Below are positions 42,319 through 50,462 of a DNA stretch of 64,000 nt, in pieces (position 1 is the first letter of the stretch; every line of letters starts with the position of its first letter). The stretch is from positions 5,332,001 to 5,396,000 of the forward strand of contig NZ_CP093313.1 in assembly GCF_025264625.1 (NCBI RefSeq), in the 5' to 3' direction. The position numbers and the translations under genes were made by a program. The notes under the pieces are model-generated. The model saw only the letters and a program-made list of their open reading frames with translations. It had not been told where the DNA came from and did no database searches. Source of the stretch: Occallatibacter riparius. GTDB taxonomy: Bacteria > Acidobacteriota > Terriglobia > Terriglobales > Acidobacteriaceae.

Positions 42319-44334
42319 ATGCGCATCCGGCTTCTCCTTTGCTTTGTGGTTCTAGTTTTTGCCGCAGTTCACGCCTTTGCACTGGGCGCCGCCCCGGCGC
42401 GTGTGCTGAGCATCGAGGGGCTAGGCAAAGGAACCGCTCCGCTGGATGGCGCGTGGCAGTTCCACATTGGCGATGATCTGCAGTGGGCGCAACCCGGGAT
42501 CGAAGATACGGCGGGACAGAACGGGTGGGAGACGATCCAGCCGGACCGGCCATGGGGTGCGCAGGGGCATTACGCGTATAGCGGATATGCGTGGTACCGG
42601 TTGCATCTGCATATTGTGCCGGCGGCAGGGTCTGAGCCGAGCTATCAACTCGTGCTGCCGTCTATCTCCGATGCCTGCGAGGTTTATTGGAACGGCAGAC
42701 TGGCGGGACGATATGGACGCCTGCCCCCACATGCCTCGTGGCCGGCGCTGAACGCGCCGACGGTTTTCGATCTGCCCGATGTATCGGACGGAACGCTCGC
42801 CATAAGAGTTTGGAAGAGCCCGCTAGGCAGCAGTTCCGCCGGCGAGGTGGGAGGCCTGACCGAGACGCCGCTGATTGGGGAGCGGGAGTCGATTGCGGCG
42901 TGGATAGGTGCCTGGAACTATAACTTCCTGCGCAGCTCCATGTATAGCAATGCGCTGGATCTGCTCTATGTGTTGGTCGCGGTATCCGCGCTGGTGTTCT
43001 GGTTGCGAAGGCGGCAAGACCTGTTGCTGGTGTGGCTGTCGGTGTTCATGTTGTGCCCTGTCGTCTGGTCGTCGGTGTACCTGATGCGCCTGCCAGTTTC
43101 TGCGAATGTGACGCAATTTGCTGTGCAAGTGCTGTGGGAGTTGCGGAATGTTGCGCTCTGGTTCCTGCTGATCGATCTGCTGAACCTGCGAAGCCGGCCG
43201 CGGCTGGTGCGATGGGCGAAGATCCTGGCGGTTGTGGCTCTGATTACCGCTTTTCTGGATGGGTGCCTCAGCTTTGTTCCGCCGGGCTGGATCTCCGAAC
43301 AGAGCGGCCAGTGGATTGATGCAGTCTTTACCCTGATCGTGGAGCCGTGCGATCTGTTTCTGCTGGTGCTGGCAGCGTTCGGTTTTCGGCAGAAGCTGGA
43401 TTCGGCGCGGTGGATCGTGGCTGCGAGTGCATCGCTCTCGCAGCTGTTGGCCGTGGTCATGGCTACTGTGTCACAGGGACAGAGGTTTACACACTGGAAG
43501 CTTGGGCAGCGTCTCGCCGGACCGCTCTTTCACCTGGGCCCGGCGTACTTCTCCGCCCAAACCGTGTTGGATCTGCTGCTCTTCTTCTCGATTGTGTATG
43601 CGGTCTACCGATATGCGCGCGATCAGCAGATGCGCAAGGCAGTATTGGAGCAGGAGCTGGCCAGCGCGCGCGAACTGCAACAGGTGCTGATTCCGGAAAA
43701 GCCGCCGACGCTGCCGGGGTTCACCATGTCGGCGGCATACCACCCGGCACTTGAGGTTGGCGGCGACTTCTTCCAGGTGATTCCGCTGGAGGGGGCGGCT
43801 GCAGGTTCGACGCTGATTGTGCTGGGGGACGTGAGCGGCAAAGGACTGCGCGCGGCCATGGCTGTTTCGATGATTGTGGGCGCGGTGCGCACGCTGGCGG
43901 AAATATCCGCCAGTCCGGCAGAGATTCTTGCCGGATTGAGCCGGCGGCTCTACGGGCGGCTGCAGGGGGGATTCACGACCTGCCTGGCGCTGAGACTCGA
44001 TGGCGATGGCCGATGCACGATTGCGAGCGCTGGCCATCCGTCGCCCTATATCAAGGGACAAGAGATTGATTTGCCTGGGGCGCTGCCGCTGGGAATCGAT
44101 CCTTCGACGAGCTACGAGGAAGTGACGATCCGGCTCCATCCTGGCGATCGATGCAGCCTCTATACGGACGGTCTGCTCGAGGCGCGCTCGCCTTCGGGGG
44201 AAATCTTCAGCTTCGAACGGCTGAACGAGCTGTTCGCGTCCGATGCGGATGCGGTGAAGGCGTCAGAGGCCGCGGTGGCGTTCGGGCAGGAAGACGATAT
44301 TACCGTGCTGACTCTGACGCGGTCAGCTAACTAA
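42319..44334 (+). CDS. Membrane-bound SpoIIE/PP2C-type phosphatase
   Basis: A 671-residue protein. After a signal-like start (MRIRLLLCFVVLVFAAVHAFA) comes an extracytoplasmic sensor with a beta-sandwich look (GAWQFHIGDDLQW, YAWYRLHLHIVPAAGSEPSYQLVLPSISDACEVYWNG, about 40-200), then seven helices (about 215-440, the 7TMR-DISM layout) and a coiled linker EQELASARELQQVLIPEK. The C-terminal SpoIIE domain has GGDFFQV, DVSGKGLRAAM and EDDITVLTLTR, the metal-binding positions. Such RsbU-like enzymes dephosphorylate an anti-anti-sigma protein. The other members of that switch are not in this window. Confidence 0.87.
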   Translation: MRIRLLLCFVVLVFAAVHAFALGAAPARVLSIEGLGKGTAPLDGAWQFHIGDDLQWAQPGIEDTAGQNGWETIQPDRPWGAQGHYAYSGYAWYRLHLHIVPAAGSEPSYQLVLPSISDACEVYWNGRLAGRYGRLPPHASWPALNAPTVFDLPDVSDGTLAIRVWKSPLGSSSAGEVGGLTETPLIGERESIAAWIGAWNYNFLRSSMYSNALDLLYVLVAVSALVFWLRRRQDLLLVWLSVFMLCPVVWSSVYLMRLPVSANVTQFAVQVLWELRNVALWFLLIDLLNLRSRPRLVRWAKILAVVALITAFLDGCLSFVPPGWISEQSGQWIDAVFTLIVEPCDLFLLVLAAFGFRQKLDSARWIVAASASLSQLLAVVMATVSQGQRFTHWKLGQRLAGPLFHLGPAYFSAQTVLDLLLFFSIVYAVYRYARDQQMRKAVLEQELASARELQQVLIPEKPPTLPGFTMSAAYHPALEVGGDFFQVIPLEGAAAGSTLIVLGDVSGKGLRAAMAVSMIVGAVRTLAEISASPAEILAGLSRRLYGRLQGGFTTCLALRLDGDGRCTIASAGHPSPYIKGQEIDLPGALPLGIDPSTSYEEVTIRLHPGDRCSLYTDGLLEARSPSGEIFSFERLNELFASDADAVKASEAAVAFGQEDDITVLTLTRSAN

Positions 44335-44336
44335 AG

Positions 44337-44927
44337 CTACTCGTCGGGCTTCCAGATGTAGGCGTCGCTCTGGCGCAGGCCGATGTGCGCGAGGACGCGA
44401 TAGACGAACTGGCGCGCCATTTCGGTGGAATCGACTGGCTTGAAGTAGAACGCGGGGATCACGGGAAAGATGACTGCGCCAGCTTCGGCCGCAAGCGTCA
44501 TGTTGCGCAGATGGATGCGGTTGAACGGCGTCTCGCGCACGCAGAGGATGAGCGGGCGGCGTTCTTTTAGGGTCACGTCGGCGGCGCGGGCGATGAGGGT
44601 GTCGGCCAGGCCGTTAGCGATGGAGGCGAGCGTGCCCATGGAGCAAGGCAGGATGATCATGCCGTCAGAGGGATGGCTGCCGCTGGCGATGGATGCGCCG
44701 ATGTTGGCGTCGGCGTGCTGCGTGGTTTTGCGCGGGGCGGCGCCGAGGAGCTTCTCGAGGCACTGCGTGCGGCCACTCTCTCCCAGTTCCTCAGCAATGA
44801 CACGAAGGGAGTTGTCGGTGGCGACGAAATGAACGCGGGTAACGCGGTCGTCAGCTTCGAGAGCGCGGAGCGCTTCGCGGGCGAAGATTGCGCCGGAGGC
44901 GCCGGTGATGGCTAAGGTGAGTTCCAA
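44337..44927 (-). CDS. ubiX: Flavin prenyltransferase UbiX
   Basis: A 196-residue protein with the UbiX/Pad1 pattern: LAITGASGAIFAREALRAL at the start, SGSHPSDGMIILPCSMGTLASIANGLADTLIARAADVTLKERRPLILCVRETPFNRIHLRNM, and AVIFPVIPAFYFKP. It makes prenylated FMN for UbiD decarboxylases. The start is a TTG at 44927 with an AGGAG that lies inside a CTAGCT-type repeat. The first residues are good for the family, so the start is credible. It converges with the phosphatase gene. Confidence 0.92.
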   Translation of the reverse strand: MELTLAITGASGAIFAREALRALEADDRVTRVHFVATDNSLRVIAEELGESGRTQCLEKLLGAAPRKTTQHADANIGASIASGSHPSDGMIILPCSMGTLASIANGLADTLIARAADVTLKERRPLILCVRETPFNRIHLRNMTLAAEAGAVIFPVIPAFYFKPVDSTEMARQFVYRVLAHIGLRQSDAYIWKPDE

Positions 44928-44964
44928 GCTTCTAGCTCCTAGCTCCAGGCTCTCAGCTCAATGA
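44928..44964. repeat. CTAGCT/AGGAG repeat at the ubiX start
   Basis: Short units related to CTAGCTCCTAGCTCC, as at 54421-54519, lie between ubiX and its leftward neighbour. They seem to supply the ubiX ribosome binding site. Confidence 0.5.
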
Positions 44965-45488
44965 GCTGGGGCAGCGTCCTTCGTATAGGTCGTGAGAAAC
45001 AAGCTTGTCCACTTGTCGCCGTTCTTCATCTCTACCTGGAAGGTTAGCTTGTCGGGGGTGGGGTTTTCATAGGTGGCGCGCAGAACTGGCCCGAGCGCGG
45101 AGGCGTCGCTCATCAGGACGAGTTTGTTGCCGGTCAGGTCGCCTGAGAATTGCGTGGGGTGGTAGGAGGTGTCGTTGAACCACCACGCGGTGTATTTGCC
45201 GGTCTGCTTGTCGTAGGAGATGAAGTGGCGTGTGTCGGTGGGCTTGCGGCCGGGCAGGGTTGTGGAGAGCATCTCGCATAAGTACTTGCCGGCGATGCCG
45301 AGTTCAATGCGGTCGGTGGCGTCGCCGACCGTGGCGGGGCCGCCGTCGGTGTTGAAGTTCTGCTTGCCGATCCAGTTGCCCTGCATGAAGGCGAGCTTGT
45401 TCAAGGCGTCTGCGGGTTGGATGGACGGCTGCTGTCCGAGAGCAGCCACACTGCAAATCGCGAATAAGACACCGGCCGTGAATCTCAT
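44958..45488 (-). CDS. Secreted DUF1579-like protein
   Basis: A 176-residue exported protein with a signal peptide (MRFTAGVLFAICSVAALG). The ATG at 45488 is chosen because AGAGG lies 6 nt before it; the earlier ATG at 45494 lies directly against that site. The core reads LAFMQGNWIGKQNFNTDG, FISYDKQTGKYTAWWFNDTSYHPTQFSGDLTGNKLVLM and GDKWTSLFLTTYTKD, a lipocalin-like pattern of the DUF1579 family. Function unknown. Confidence 0.72.
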   Translation of the reverse strand: MRFTAGVLFAICSVAALGQQPSIQPADALNKLAFMQGNWIGKQNFNTDGGPATVGDATDRIELGIAGKYLCEMLSTTLPGRKPTDTRHFISYDKQTGKYTAWWFNDTSYHPTQFSGDLTGNKLVLMSDASALGPVLRATYENPTPDKLTFQVEMKNGDKWTSLFLTTYTKDAAPAH

Positions 45489-45568
45489 GCACATCCTCTT
45501 TACTCAACAAACGTTATCAATCATGACTCACGGACCGAAAGCGGACATTCCTAATTTCGACGGTTTGA

Positions 45569-45601
45569 CATCATGATGCCTTCCGAGATACCATCATGAT
45601 G
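45569..45601 (+). promoter_or_regulatory. Paired CATCATGATG palindromes upstream of vapB
   Basis: Two identical 10-bp palindromes (45569-45578 and 45592-45601) lie 23 bp apart; the second overlaps the GTG start of the antitoxin. This is the kind of site to which a ribbon-helix-helix antitoxin dimer, helped by the toxin, binds to repress its own operon. Confidence 0.6.
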
Positions 45602-45846
45602 TGCGTACCACCCTCTCCATCGACGATGATATCGCAATGCTCCTGGAGCAGGAAGTTCGCCGCTCGGGTAAACCATTCAAAGTCGTGGTAAACAGGCTTC
45701 TCAGCCTTGGGCTCGCCCACGCACGGCAGCCAAAGACCGTGCGCGCCTTCAAGGTGAGGCCGCGCGCAATGGGCCTGGCCGCGGGACAGAGCTACGACAA
45801 CGTCTCGGCTCTACTTGAGCAACTCGAAGGACCAGACCACAAGTGA
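45601..45846 (+). CDS. VapB-like antitoxin
   Basis: An 81-residue protein with the ribbon-helix-helix start of VapB (MRTTLSIDDDIAMLLEQEVRRSGKPFKVVVNRLLSLGL) and a C-terminal tail for binding the toxin. The GTG start overlaps a palindromic site. It overlaps the toxin gene by 4 nt (GTGA). As part of a type II toxin-antitoxin pair it should neutralise VapC and repress its own promoter. Confidence 0.85.
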   Translation: MRTTLSIDDDIAMLLEQEVRRSGKPFKVVVNRLLSLGLAHARQPKTVRAFKVRPRAMGLAAGQSYDNVSALLEQLEGPDHK

Positions 45847-46274
45847 TCGTAGTCGACGCGAACTTGCTGCTTTACGCCTACGACAGTTCGTCCTCACACC
45901 ACGCCAAAGCCCGGCGATGGATTGAAGAGGTTTTTTCCGGCACCGAGGCGATCGGCCTTCCCTGGCAAACCATCTCCGCCTTCGTTCGGATCCTGACCAA
46001 TACTCGGCTGCCCGGCGAGCGATTTACGACTGAGGAGGCAGCAGCCATCGTCGATGATTGGGTTGGACTACCCGCGGTCCATCTGCTCGCTCCAATGGAA
46101 CGCCACTGGGCCTTCTTCCGACGCATGCTAGTGGAGGGGAAAGCGACCGGCCCATTGGCGACAGATGCAGAACTGGCTGCGCTCACGGTGGAAAATGGCG
46201 GCACTCTCTACACGACAGATCGAGATTTTGCGCGGTTTCCAGGGCTGAAGTGGGTCAATCCGCTGGAAAGCTAA
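45843..46274 (+). CDS. VapC-like PIN-domain toxin
   Basis: A 143-residue PIN-fold ribonuclease. The acidic triad is seen in VVDANLLLYAYD (Asp5), TTEEAAAIVDDW and LATDAELAALTVE, then TTDRDFARFPGL at the end. It should be an RNA endonuclease like other VapC toxins, which cut tRNA or rRNA. The GTG start overlaps the antitoxin stop, so the two are cotranslated. The target cannot be read from the sequence. Confidence 0.87.
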   Translation: MIVVDANLLLYAYDSSSSHHAKARRWIEEVFSGTEAIGLPWQTISAFVRILTNTRLPGERFTTEEAAAIVDDWVGLPAVHLLAPMERHWAFFRRMLVEGKATGPLATDAELAALTVENGGTLYTTDRDFARFPGLKWVNPLES

Positions 46275-46289
46275 GGCTCGAGGCGTTCG

Positions 46290-47600
46290 TCACTCCCCTA
46301 GAACCCTCTTGAAGATCGCATCCACATTGCCGAGTTGGCGTGTGTAGTCGAATGTCTTCGCCAGCTTTTCGGGACTCAGGAGCGATTTAATCCTTTCGTC
46401 CTTCGCTACTTCGTCGCGGAAGATGAGGTCTTCTTTCCAGGAGCGCATGGCGTGCGACTGGACGAGACGGTAGGCGTCTTCGCGGAGCATGCCGGCTTCG
46501 GCGAGGTCGAGCAGCAGTTGCCCCGAGAAAATGAGGCCGCCCGTAGACTCAAGGTTCTTCTTCATGCGCTCGGGGTAGACGAGCAGGCGGTTGATGAGGT
46601 CTGTCGTCTTGGCGAGCAGGTAGTCGGTGAGGATGGTGGAGTCGGGGAAGATGACGCGCTCGACGCTGGAGTGCGAGATGTCGCGCTCGTGCCAGAGGGC
46701 CACGTTTTCGAAAGCGGCCTGCGCGTTGCCGCGAAGGACGCGGGCGAGGCCGCTGATCTGCTCGCTGGTAATGGGGTTCTTCTTGTGCGGCATGGCCGAG
46801 GAGCCCTTCTGCTTTTCGCTGAAGTACTCCTGCGCCTCGCGGACTTCGGTGCGCTGGAGGTGGCGGACTTCGACGGCGATCTTGTCGAGCGTGCTGCCAA
46901 TGATGGCGATCGCCGAGATGTAGGCGGCGTGGCGGTCGCGCTGGATGACCTGCGTGGCGATCGGATCGGGGCGAAGGCCAAGTCGGGCGCAGATGCGTTC
47001 TTCGTGCTCGGGCTTGAGATGGCCAAAGGTGCCGACGGCGCCGGAGAGCTTGCCGACGCGCATGTCTTCGGCTGCGGCGTCGAAGCGGGCGAGGTCGCGC
47101 TGCGTTTCGGCGTACCAGTTGAGCAGCTTGAGTCCAAAGGTGGTGGGCTCGGCGTGGATGCCGTGGGTGCGGCCGATGGTGGGGGTGTGCTTGAATTCGA
47201 GGGCGCGGCGCTTCAGGACTTCAAGCAGCGCTTCAAGGCCATTGCGAATGTGCGACGAGGCTTCCTTGATCTGAAGGGCCTGGGCTGTGTCGACAATGTC
47301 ATTGGAGGTGAGGCCGTAGTGCAGCCAGCGCGACTCCTCGCCGAGGCCCTGCTGCTTGAGGCTCTCCGATACGGCGGTCGTGAAGGCGATGACGTCGTGC
47401 TTGACTTCGGCTTCGATCTCCTGGATACGGGCGACGGAGAAGCTTCCCTTCTCCTCGATGGCCTTAGCAGCGGCGGCGGGAATGACTCCGTCTTCGGCGA
47501 GCACGGCGCTGGCGGCCGACTCGACCTGCAGCCAGCAGCGGTACTTGTTCTCTTCGGTCCAGATGCGGCCCATGGCCGGGCGGGTATAACGATCGATCAA
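46290..47600 (-). CDS. purB: Adenylosuccinate lyase
   Basis: A 436-residue enzyme of the fumarase/aspartase superfamily that splits adenylosuccinate and SAICAR in purine synthesis. It reads IDRYTRPAMGRIWTEENKYRCWLQVE at the start, TNDIVDTAQALQ with the preceding LHYGLTS, GRTHGIHAEPTTFG, and the signature GSSAMPHKKNPITSEQISGLARV (about 265-290). The TTG at 47600 is chosen because AGGAGA lies 5 nt upstream; an upstream frame to 47672 would not match family length. Confidence 0.95.
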   Translation of the reverse strand: MIDRYTRPAMGRIWTEENKYRCWLQVESAASAVLAEDGVIPAAAAKAIEEKGSFSVARIQEIEAEVKHDVIAFTTAVSESLKQQGLGEESRWLHYGLTSNDIVDTAQALQIKEASSHIRNGLEALLEVLKRRALEFKHTPTIGRTHGIHAEPTTFGLKLLNWYAETQRDLARFDAAAEDMRVGKLSGAVGTFGHLKPEHEERICARLGLRPDPIATQVIQRDRHAAYISAIAIIGSTLDKIAVEVRHLQRTEVREAQEYFSEKQKGSSAMPHKKNPITSEQISGLARVLRGNAQAAFENVALWHERDISHSSVERVIFPDSTILTDYLLAKTTDLINRLLVYPERMKKNLESTGGLIFSGQLLLDLAEAGMLREDAYRLVQSHAMRSWKEDLIFRDEVAKDERIKSLLSPEKLAKTFDYTRQLGNVDAIFKRVLGE

Positions 47601-47690
47601 AGCTCTCTCCTCACGTGCACACGAATGCCCGTGCGCGGCCGTTGCTGCGAACGGAGGCCGCGGACAGGCCAACTCTCGATTGTAAAAGGT

Positions 47691-47957
47691 TTACCGAGTG
47701 CCGTTGCGGACGATTCCGAAGCGCTCGTAGAGTTCGTCGTAGAGCAGGCCTCGGCCCGGCCGGTAAGGCTGGAACCACTCGCCATCGATGACGAGCTGCG
47801 GAATGGCGCGCTTGCCGACGTGGCGAATGACCTCATCGGAGGCGGCCGGGTCGGCGTCGACGTTGATCTCGGTGTAGGCGATGCCGTGCGTCTCGAGGAA
47901 CTGCTTGGCGGCCCGGCAGTCACGGCACCATGCCGCGGTGTACATCGTTACAGTCAT
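47691..47957 (-). CDS. Glutaredoxin-like protein
   Basis: An 88-residue thioredoxin-fold protein with the redox motif CRDC (TAAWCRDCRAAKQFLE), a cis-Pro loop RAIPQLVIDGEWF and the short length of NrdH/mycoredoxin-type glutaredoxins. The ATG at 47957 is the natural start; the frame extends to an ATG at 47990 that would add 11 residues. It probably reduces disulfides or mixed disulfides in the cytoplasm. It lies 90 bp upstream of purB on the same strand. Confidence 0.85.
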   Translation of the reverse strand: MTVTMYTAAWCRDCRAAKQFLETHGIAYTEINVDADPAASDEVIRHVGKRAIPQLVIDGEWFQPYRPGRGLLYDELYERFGIVRNGTR

Positions 47958-48187
47958 TGCTGGAATTGCACCTTGCTCATCTGCGCCCATCCGACTCGTC
48001 TCCCAGGGGTTCTATACGGGTTTGCCGGAAGGGTCTGGTACGCACTCCCCGGCTCTGCTCGCTCCCACTCAGTTGGTTGCAAGTTGAGCCCGGAAGAGTT
48101 TGTTCCTTTTCATTAGGTTACGATGCCGCGGGGGTTGGCGTCGATTCAGATTCTGGTATGGAGTCAGCGATTTAGGATGATTTGAAC

Positions 48188-48673
48188 ATGACAGCCACTG
48201 AAATCAAGCAGCTTCTGCAGTTGGAACCGCACCCTCGCGAGGGCGGATCGTTCCGCCAGACGTGGGTTTCCAGGGTGCGATGCCCGGCTCCGCAGGGGGA
48301 ACGGGCCAGCGGGACCGCGATCTATTACCTGCTGGAAACGGGCACCTTCAGCGAGATGCACGTGCTCTCGTCGGACGAGGTGTTTCATTTCTACCTGGGC
48401 GATCCGGTGGAGATGCTGCAGTTGTGGCCGTCGCGGGAGTCGAGGGTGGTGCGGCTAGGCCAGGATCTGGCTGCCGGAGAGCAGGTTCAGGTGGTGGTGC
48501 CGGCCGGGGTGTGGCAGGGCACGCGGCTGATTGGCGACGGCAAGGTGGCTCTGCTGGGCTGCACGGTTTCGCCGGGGTTTGATTATGCCGATTACGTGAG
48601 TGGGTCCCATGCGGAGTTGGCGGCGAAGTGGCCGGAGCAGGCGGATCGGATCCGGGCGCTGACTCGGCGCTAG
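48188..48673 (+). CDS. Cupin-fold protein, DUF985-like
   Basis: A 161-residue cupin of the DUF985 (uncharacterised epimerase-like) family: LEPHPREGGSFRQTWVSR, TAIYYLLETGTFSEMHVLSSDEVFHFYLGDPVEMLQLWPSR and VPAGVWQGTRL. The His and Glu residues of HVLSSDEVFHFYLG would bind a metal. Start ATG at 48188, with AGGATG about 9 nt upstream. It overlaps the convergent tadA stop by 4 nt. Reaction unknown. Confidence 0.85.
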   Translation: MTATEIKQLLQLEPHPREGGSFRQTWVSRVRCPAPQGERASGTAIYYLLETGTFSEMHVLSSDEVFHFYLGDPVEMLQLWPSRESRVVRLGQDLAAGEQVQVVVPAGVWQGTRLIGDGKVALLGCTVSPGFDYADYVSGSHAELAAKWPEQADRIRALTRR

Positions 48674-49122
48674 CTGCGCCGCTCGCGGAAGAAGCTGCGG
48701 AGGAGTTCGGCGGAGTCCTCGGCGAGAATTCCCTGCTCTACCTGCATCTGGTGGTTGAGTCGGGGGTGGTTGAGGACTTCGAGCACGGAGCCGGCGGCGC
48801 CCGCCTTGGGGTCAATGGCGGCGTAGACGAGGCGGTCGATGCGGGCGTGGATCATGGCGCCGGCGCACATCGCGCAGGGCTCCAGGGTGACGTAAAGGGT
48901 GACACCGTTGAGGCGGTAGTTGCCGAGTGCGGTTGCGGCGGCGCGGAGGGCGACGATTTCGGCGTGAGCGGTGGGGTCCTGGTCGCGGATGACGCGGTTC
49001 TGGCCGCGGGCGATGATTGCGCCGTTGTAAACGGCGACAGCGCCGATTGGGACTTCGCCGGCCTCGGCGGCGAGGCCGGCTTGCTCGAGGGCGGCATACA
49101 TGGCTTCGAGGTCGGTGATCAC
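48670..49122 (-). CDS. tadA: tRNA adenosine(34) deaminase
   Basis: A 150-residue cytidine-deaminase-fold enzyme that turns the wobble adenosine of tRNA-Arg into inosine. The zinc site is HAEIVALR with the catalytic Glu, and EPCAMCAGAMIHARID (two Cys). Length and the DPKAGAAGSV segment match TadA. It reads leftward and shares its last codon with the cupin gene. Confidence 0.93.
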   Translation of the reverse strand: MITDLEAMYAALEQAGLAAEAGEVPIGAVAVYNGAIIARGQNRVIRDQDPTAHAEIVALRAAATALGNYRLNGVTLYVTLEPCAMCAGAMIHARIDRLVYAAIDPKAGAAGSVLEVLNHPRLNHQMQVEQGILAEDSAELLRSFFRERRS

Positions 49123-49167
49123 GATTCAGTGGCTTCCATGGAGTTTCAGTGGAACGCTGAGGATGCA

Positions 49168-49206
49168 AAGCAGGTTCTTCGTCACTCCGCTCCTCAGAAT
49201 GACAAG
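49168..49206. repeat. AAGCAGGTTCTTCG...GAATGAC intergenic repeat
   Basis: A reverse-orientation member of the GTCAT-type repeat family, between tadA and the agmatine deiminase gene. It is related to 50417-50462 and, more distantly, to the 44-bp pair at 2667 and 3137. Confidence 0.55.
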
Positions 49207-49207
49207 T

Positions 49208-50317
49208 TTACCGGGATTCGGAAGCCGCACCACCGGCTGGATGAGCAGGGAGATCTGCCGGTTGCTGCTGGGTCATGCAGTGGAGTGTGCCGAGTCCCCA
49301 GACGAGGTCGACGGCGTGGATGCCGATGACCTCGCGATCAGGGAAGGCCTCTGCCAGGATGCCGAGGGCGATGCGGTCGCTGGGGTCGTGGAAGGTGGGC
49401 ATCAGCACCAGGCCGTTGGCGATGTAGAAATTGGCATAGCTGGCAGGCAGGCGCTGCTTGCGGAAGAACACCGGCTTCGGCATCGGCAGTTCGATGATGT
49501 TGAACTGCTTGCCGTCGGGTGTGCGGGCGGCTTTCAGGCGATCGAGGTTTTCGGCCAGCGGTTCGTGGTTGGGGTCGTCGGTGTTGGGCTCTACGGCTGT
49601 GATGATGATGTCGGGCGCGATGAAGCGCGTAATGTCGTCGACGTGGCCGTGTGTGTCGTCGCCGGCGATGCCGCGGTTGAGCCAGAGGACCTGGTCGATG
49701 CCGAGATAGTCGTGCAGCACGCCTTCAAGCTGCTCGCGGCTCACGCCTGGGTTGCGCTGCTGCACTTCGCTCAGGAGGCACTCTTCCGTGGTGAGGAGAA
49801 TTCCCTGCCCGTTGGTGTCGATGGAGCCGCCTTCGAGGACGACTTTGCGGCGCTCGCCGTTCACCTCGATTATGGGTTCCCACTGGCGCAGGGCGAGCAG
49901 GGCTGCGACGCGGTTGGGGAGCTGATCGTCGTTGTGCCAGTCATCATACTTGGCCCAGGCGTTGAACTTCCAGTTGGTGACGGCGACGTGGCCTTCGGCG
50001 TTGCGCACGAAGATGGGGCCGGAGTCGCGGGTCCACACGCGGTCGGTCATCCATTGGTGGAACTCGACGTTGGCGCAGTTGGCGTGTGCGCGTGTCAGGA
50101 TGTTCTCGGCGCGGCGCTGCTCAGCGGCGTTTTGCACGGCGATGTAGACCGTCTCGCGGTAGGAGAGCAGGCGGACGATTTCCGCGTAGACCCAGGGGAT
50201 GGGCTGGAATTTGCCGGGCCAGTCTTCAGGGTTGTGGGGCCAGGCGAGCCAGGTGGCGTCGTGGCGCTCCCATTCGGCGGGCATGCGGTAACCGAGTTGG
50301 TCTGGGGTTTCGTTCAT
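49208..50317 (-). CDS. aguA: Agmatine deiminase
   Basis: A 369-residue guanidino-group enzyme that turns agmatine into N-carbamoylputrescine and ammonia. It has the conserved AEWERHDATWLAWPHNPEDWPG at about 14-35, DSGPIFVRN and the active Cys347 in LGTLHCMTQQQP. GLLLTTEECLL-like ILLTTEECLLSEVQQRNPG is also typical. It lies downstream of the amidase and arginine decarboxylase genes on the same strand; a 145-bp repeat region separates it from the amidase. Confidence 0.94.
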   Translation of the reverse strand: MNETPDQLGYRMPAEWERHDATWLAWPHNPEDWPGKFQPIPWVYAEIVRLLSYRETVYIAVQNAAEQRRAENILTRAHANCANVEFHQWMTDRVWTRDSGPIFVRNAEGHVAVTNWKFNAWAKYDDWHNDDQLPNRVAALLALRQWEPIIEVNGERRKVVLEGGSIDTNGQGILLTTEECLLSEVQQRNPGVSREQLEGVLHDYLGIDQVLWLNRGIAGDDTHGHVDDITRFIAPDIIITAVEPNTDDPNHEPLAENLDRLKAARTPDGKQFNIIELPMPKPVFFRKQRLPASYANFYIANGLVLMPTFHDPSDRIALGILAEAFPDREVIGIHAVDLVWGLGTLHCMTQQQPADLPAHPAGGAASESR

Positions 50318-50344
50318 GGATTCCTGATTGGTTCAGGTTAGTGC

Positions 50345-50462
50345 TCTCCCACCCTTTCCGCAAAGGCGCGGAAAGGATGGGGCACGGAGGGGTTGGTGGC
50401 GGAACTTAAGATCCGAAAAGCAGGTCCTTCGACTGCGCTACGCTTCGCTCAGGATGACAAAT
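50345..50462. repeat. Hairpin and GTCAT repeat between the amidase and deiminase genes
   Basis: CCTTTCCGC-AAAG-GCGCGGAAAGGATGGGGCAC (50352-50386) folds as a stable hairpin, of the same kind as at 31690 and 40310. It is followed by a reverse GTCAT unit (50417-50462). It may act as a processing or end signal between two genes of one pathway. Confidence 0.55.

Noticed and set aside
46335..48116. Rightward frame of 593 codons opposite purB and the glutaredoxin gene
   Set aside because: It spans two well-supported genes on the other strand and has Val/Gly/Glu-rich shadow composition.
49100..50341. Rightward frame of 413 codons opposite aguA
   Set aside because: It is antisense to agmatine deiminase with full catalytic motifs on the opposite strand.
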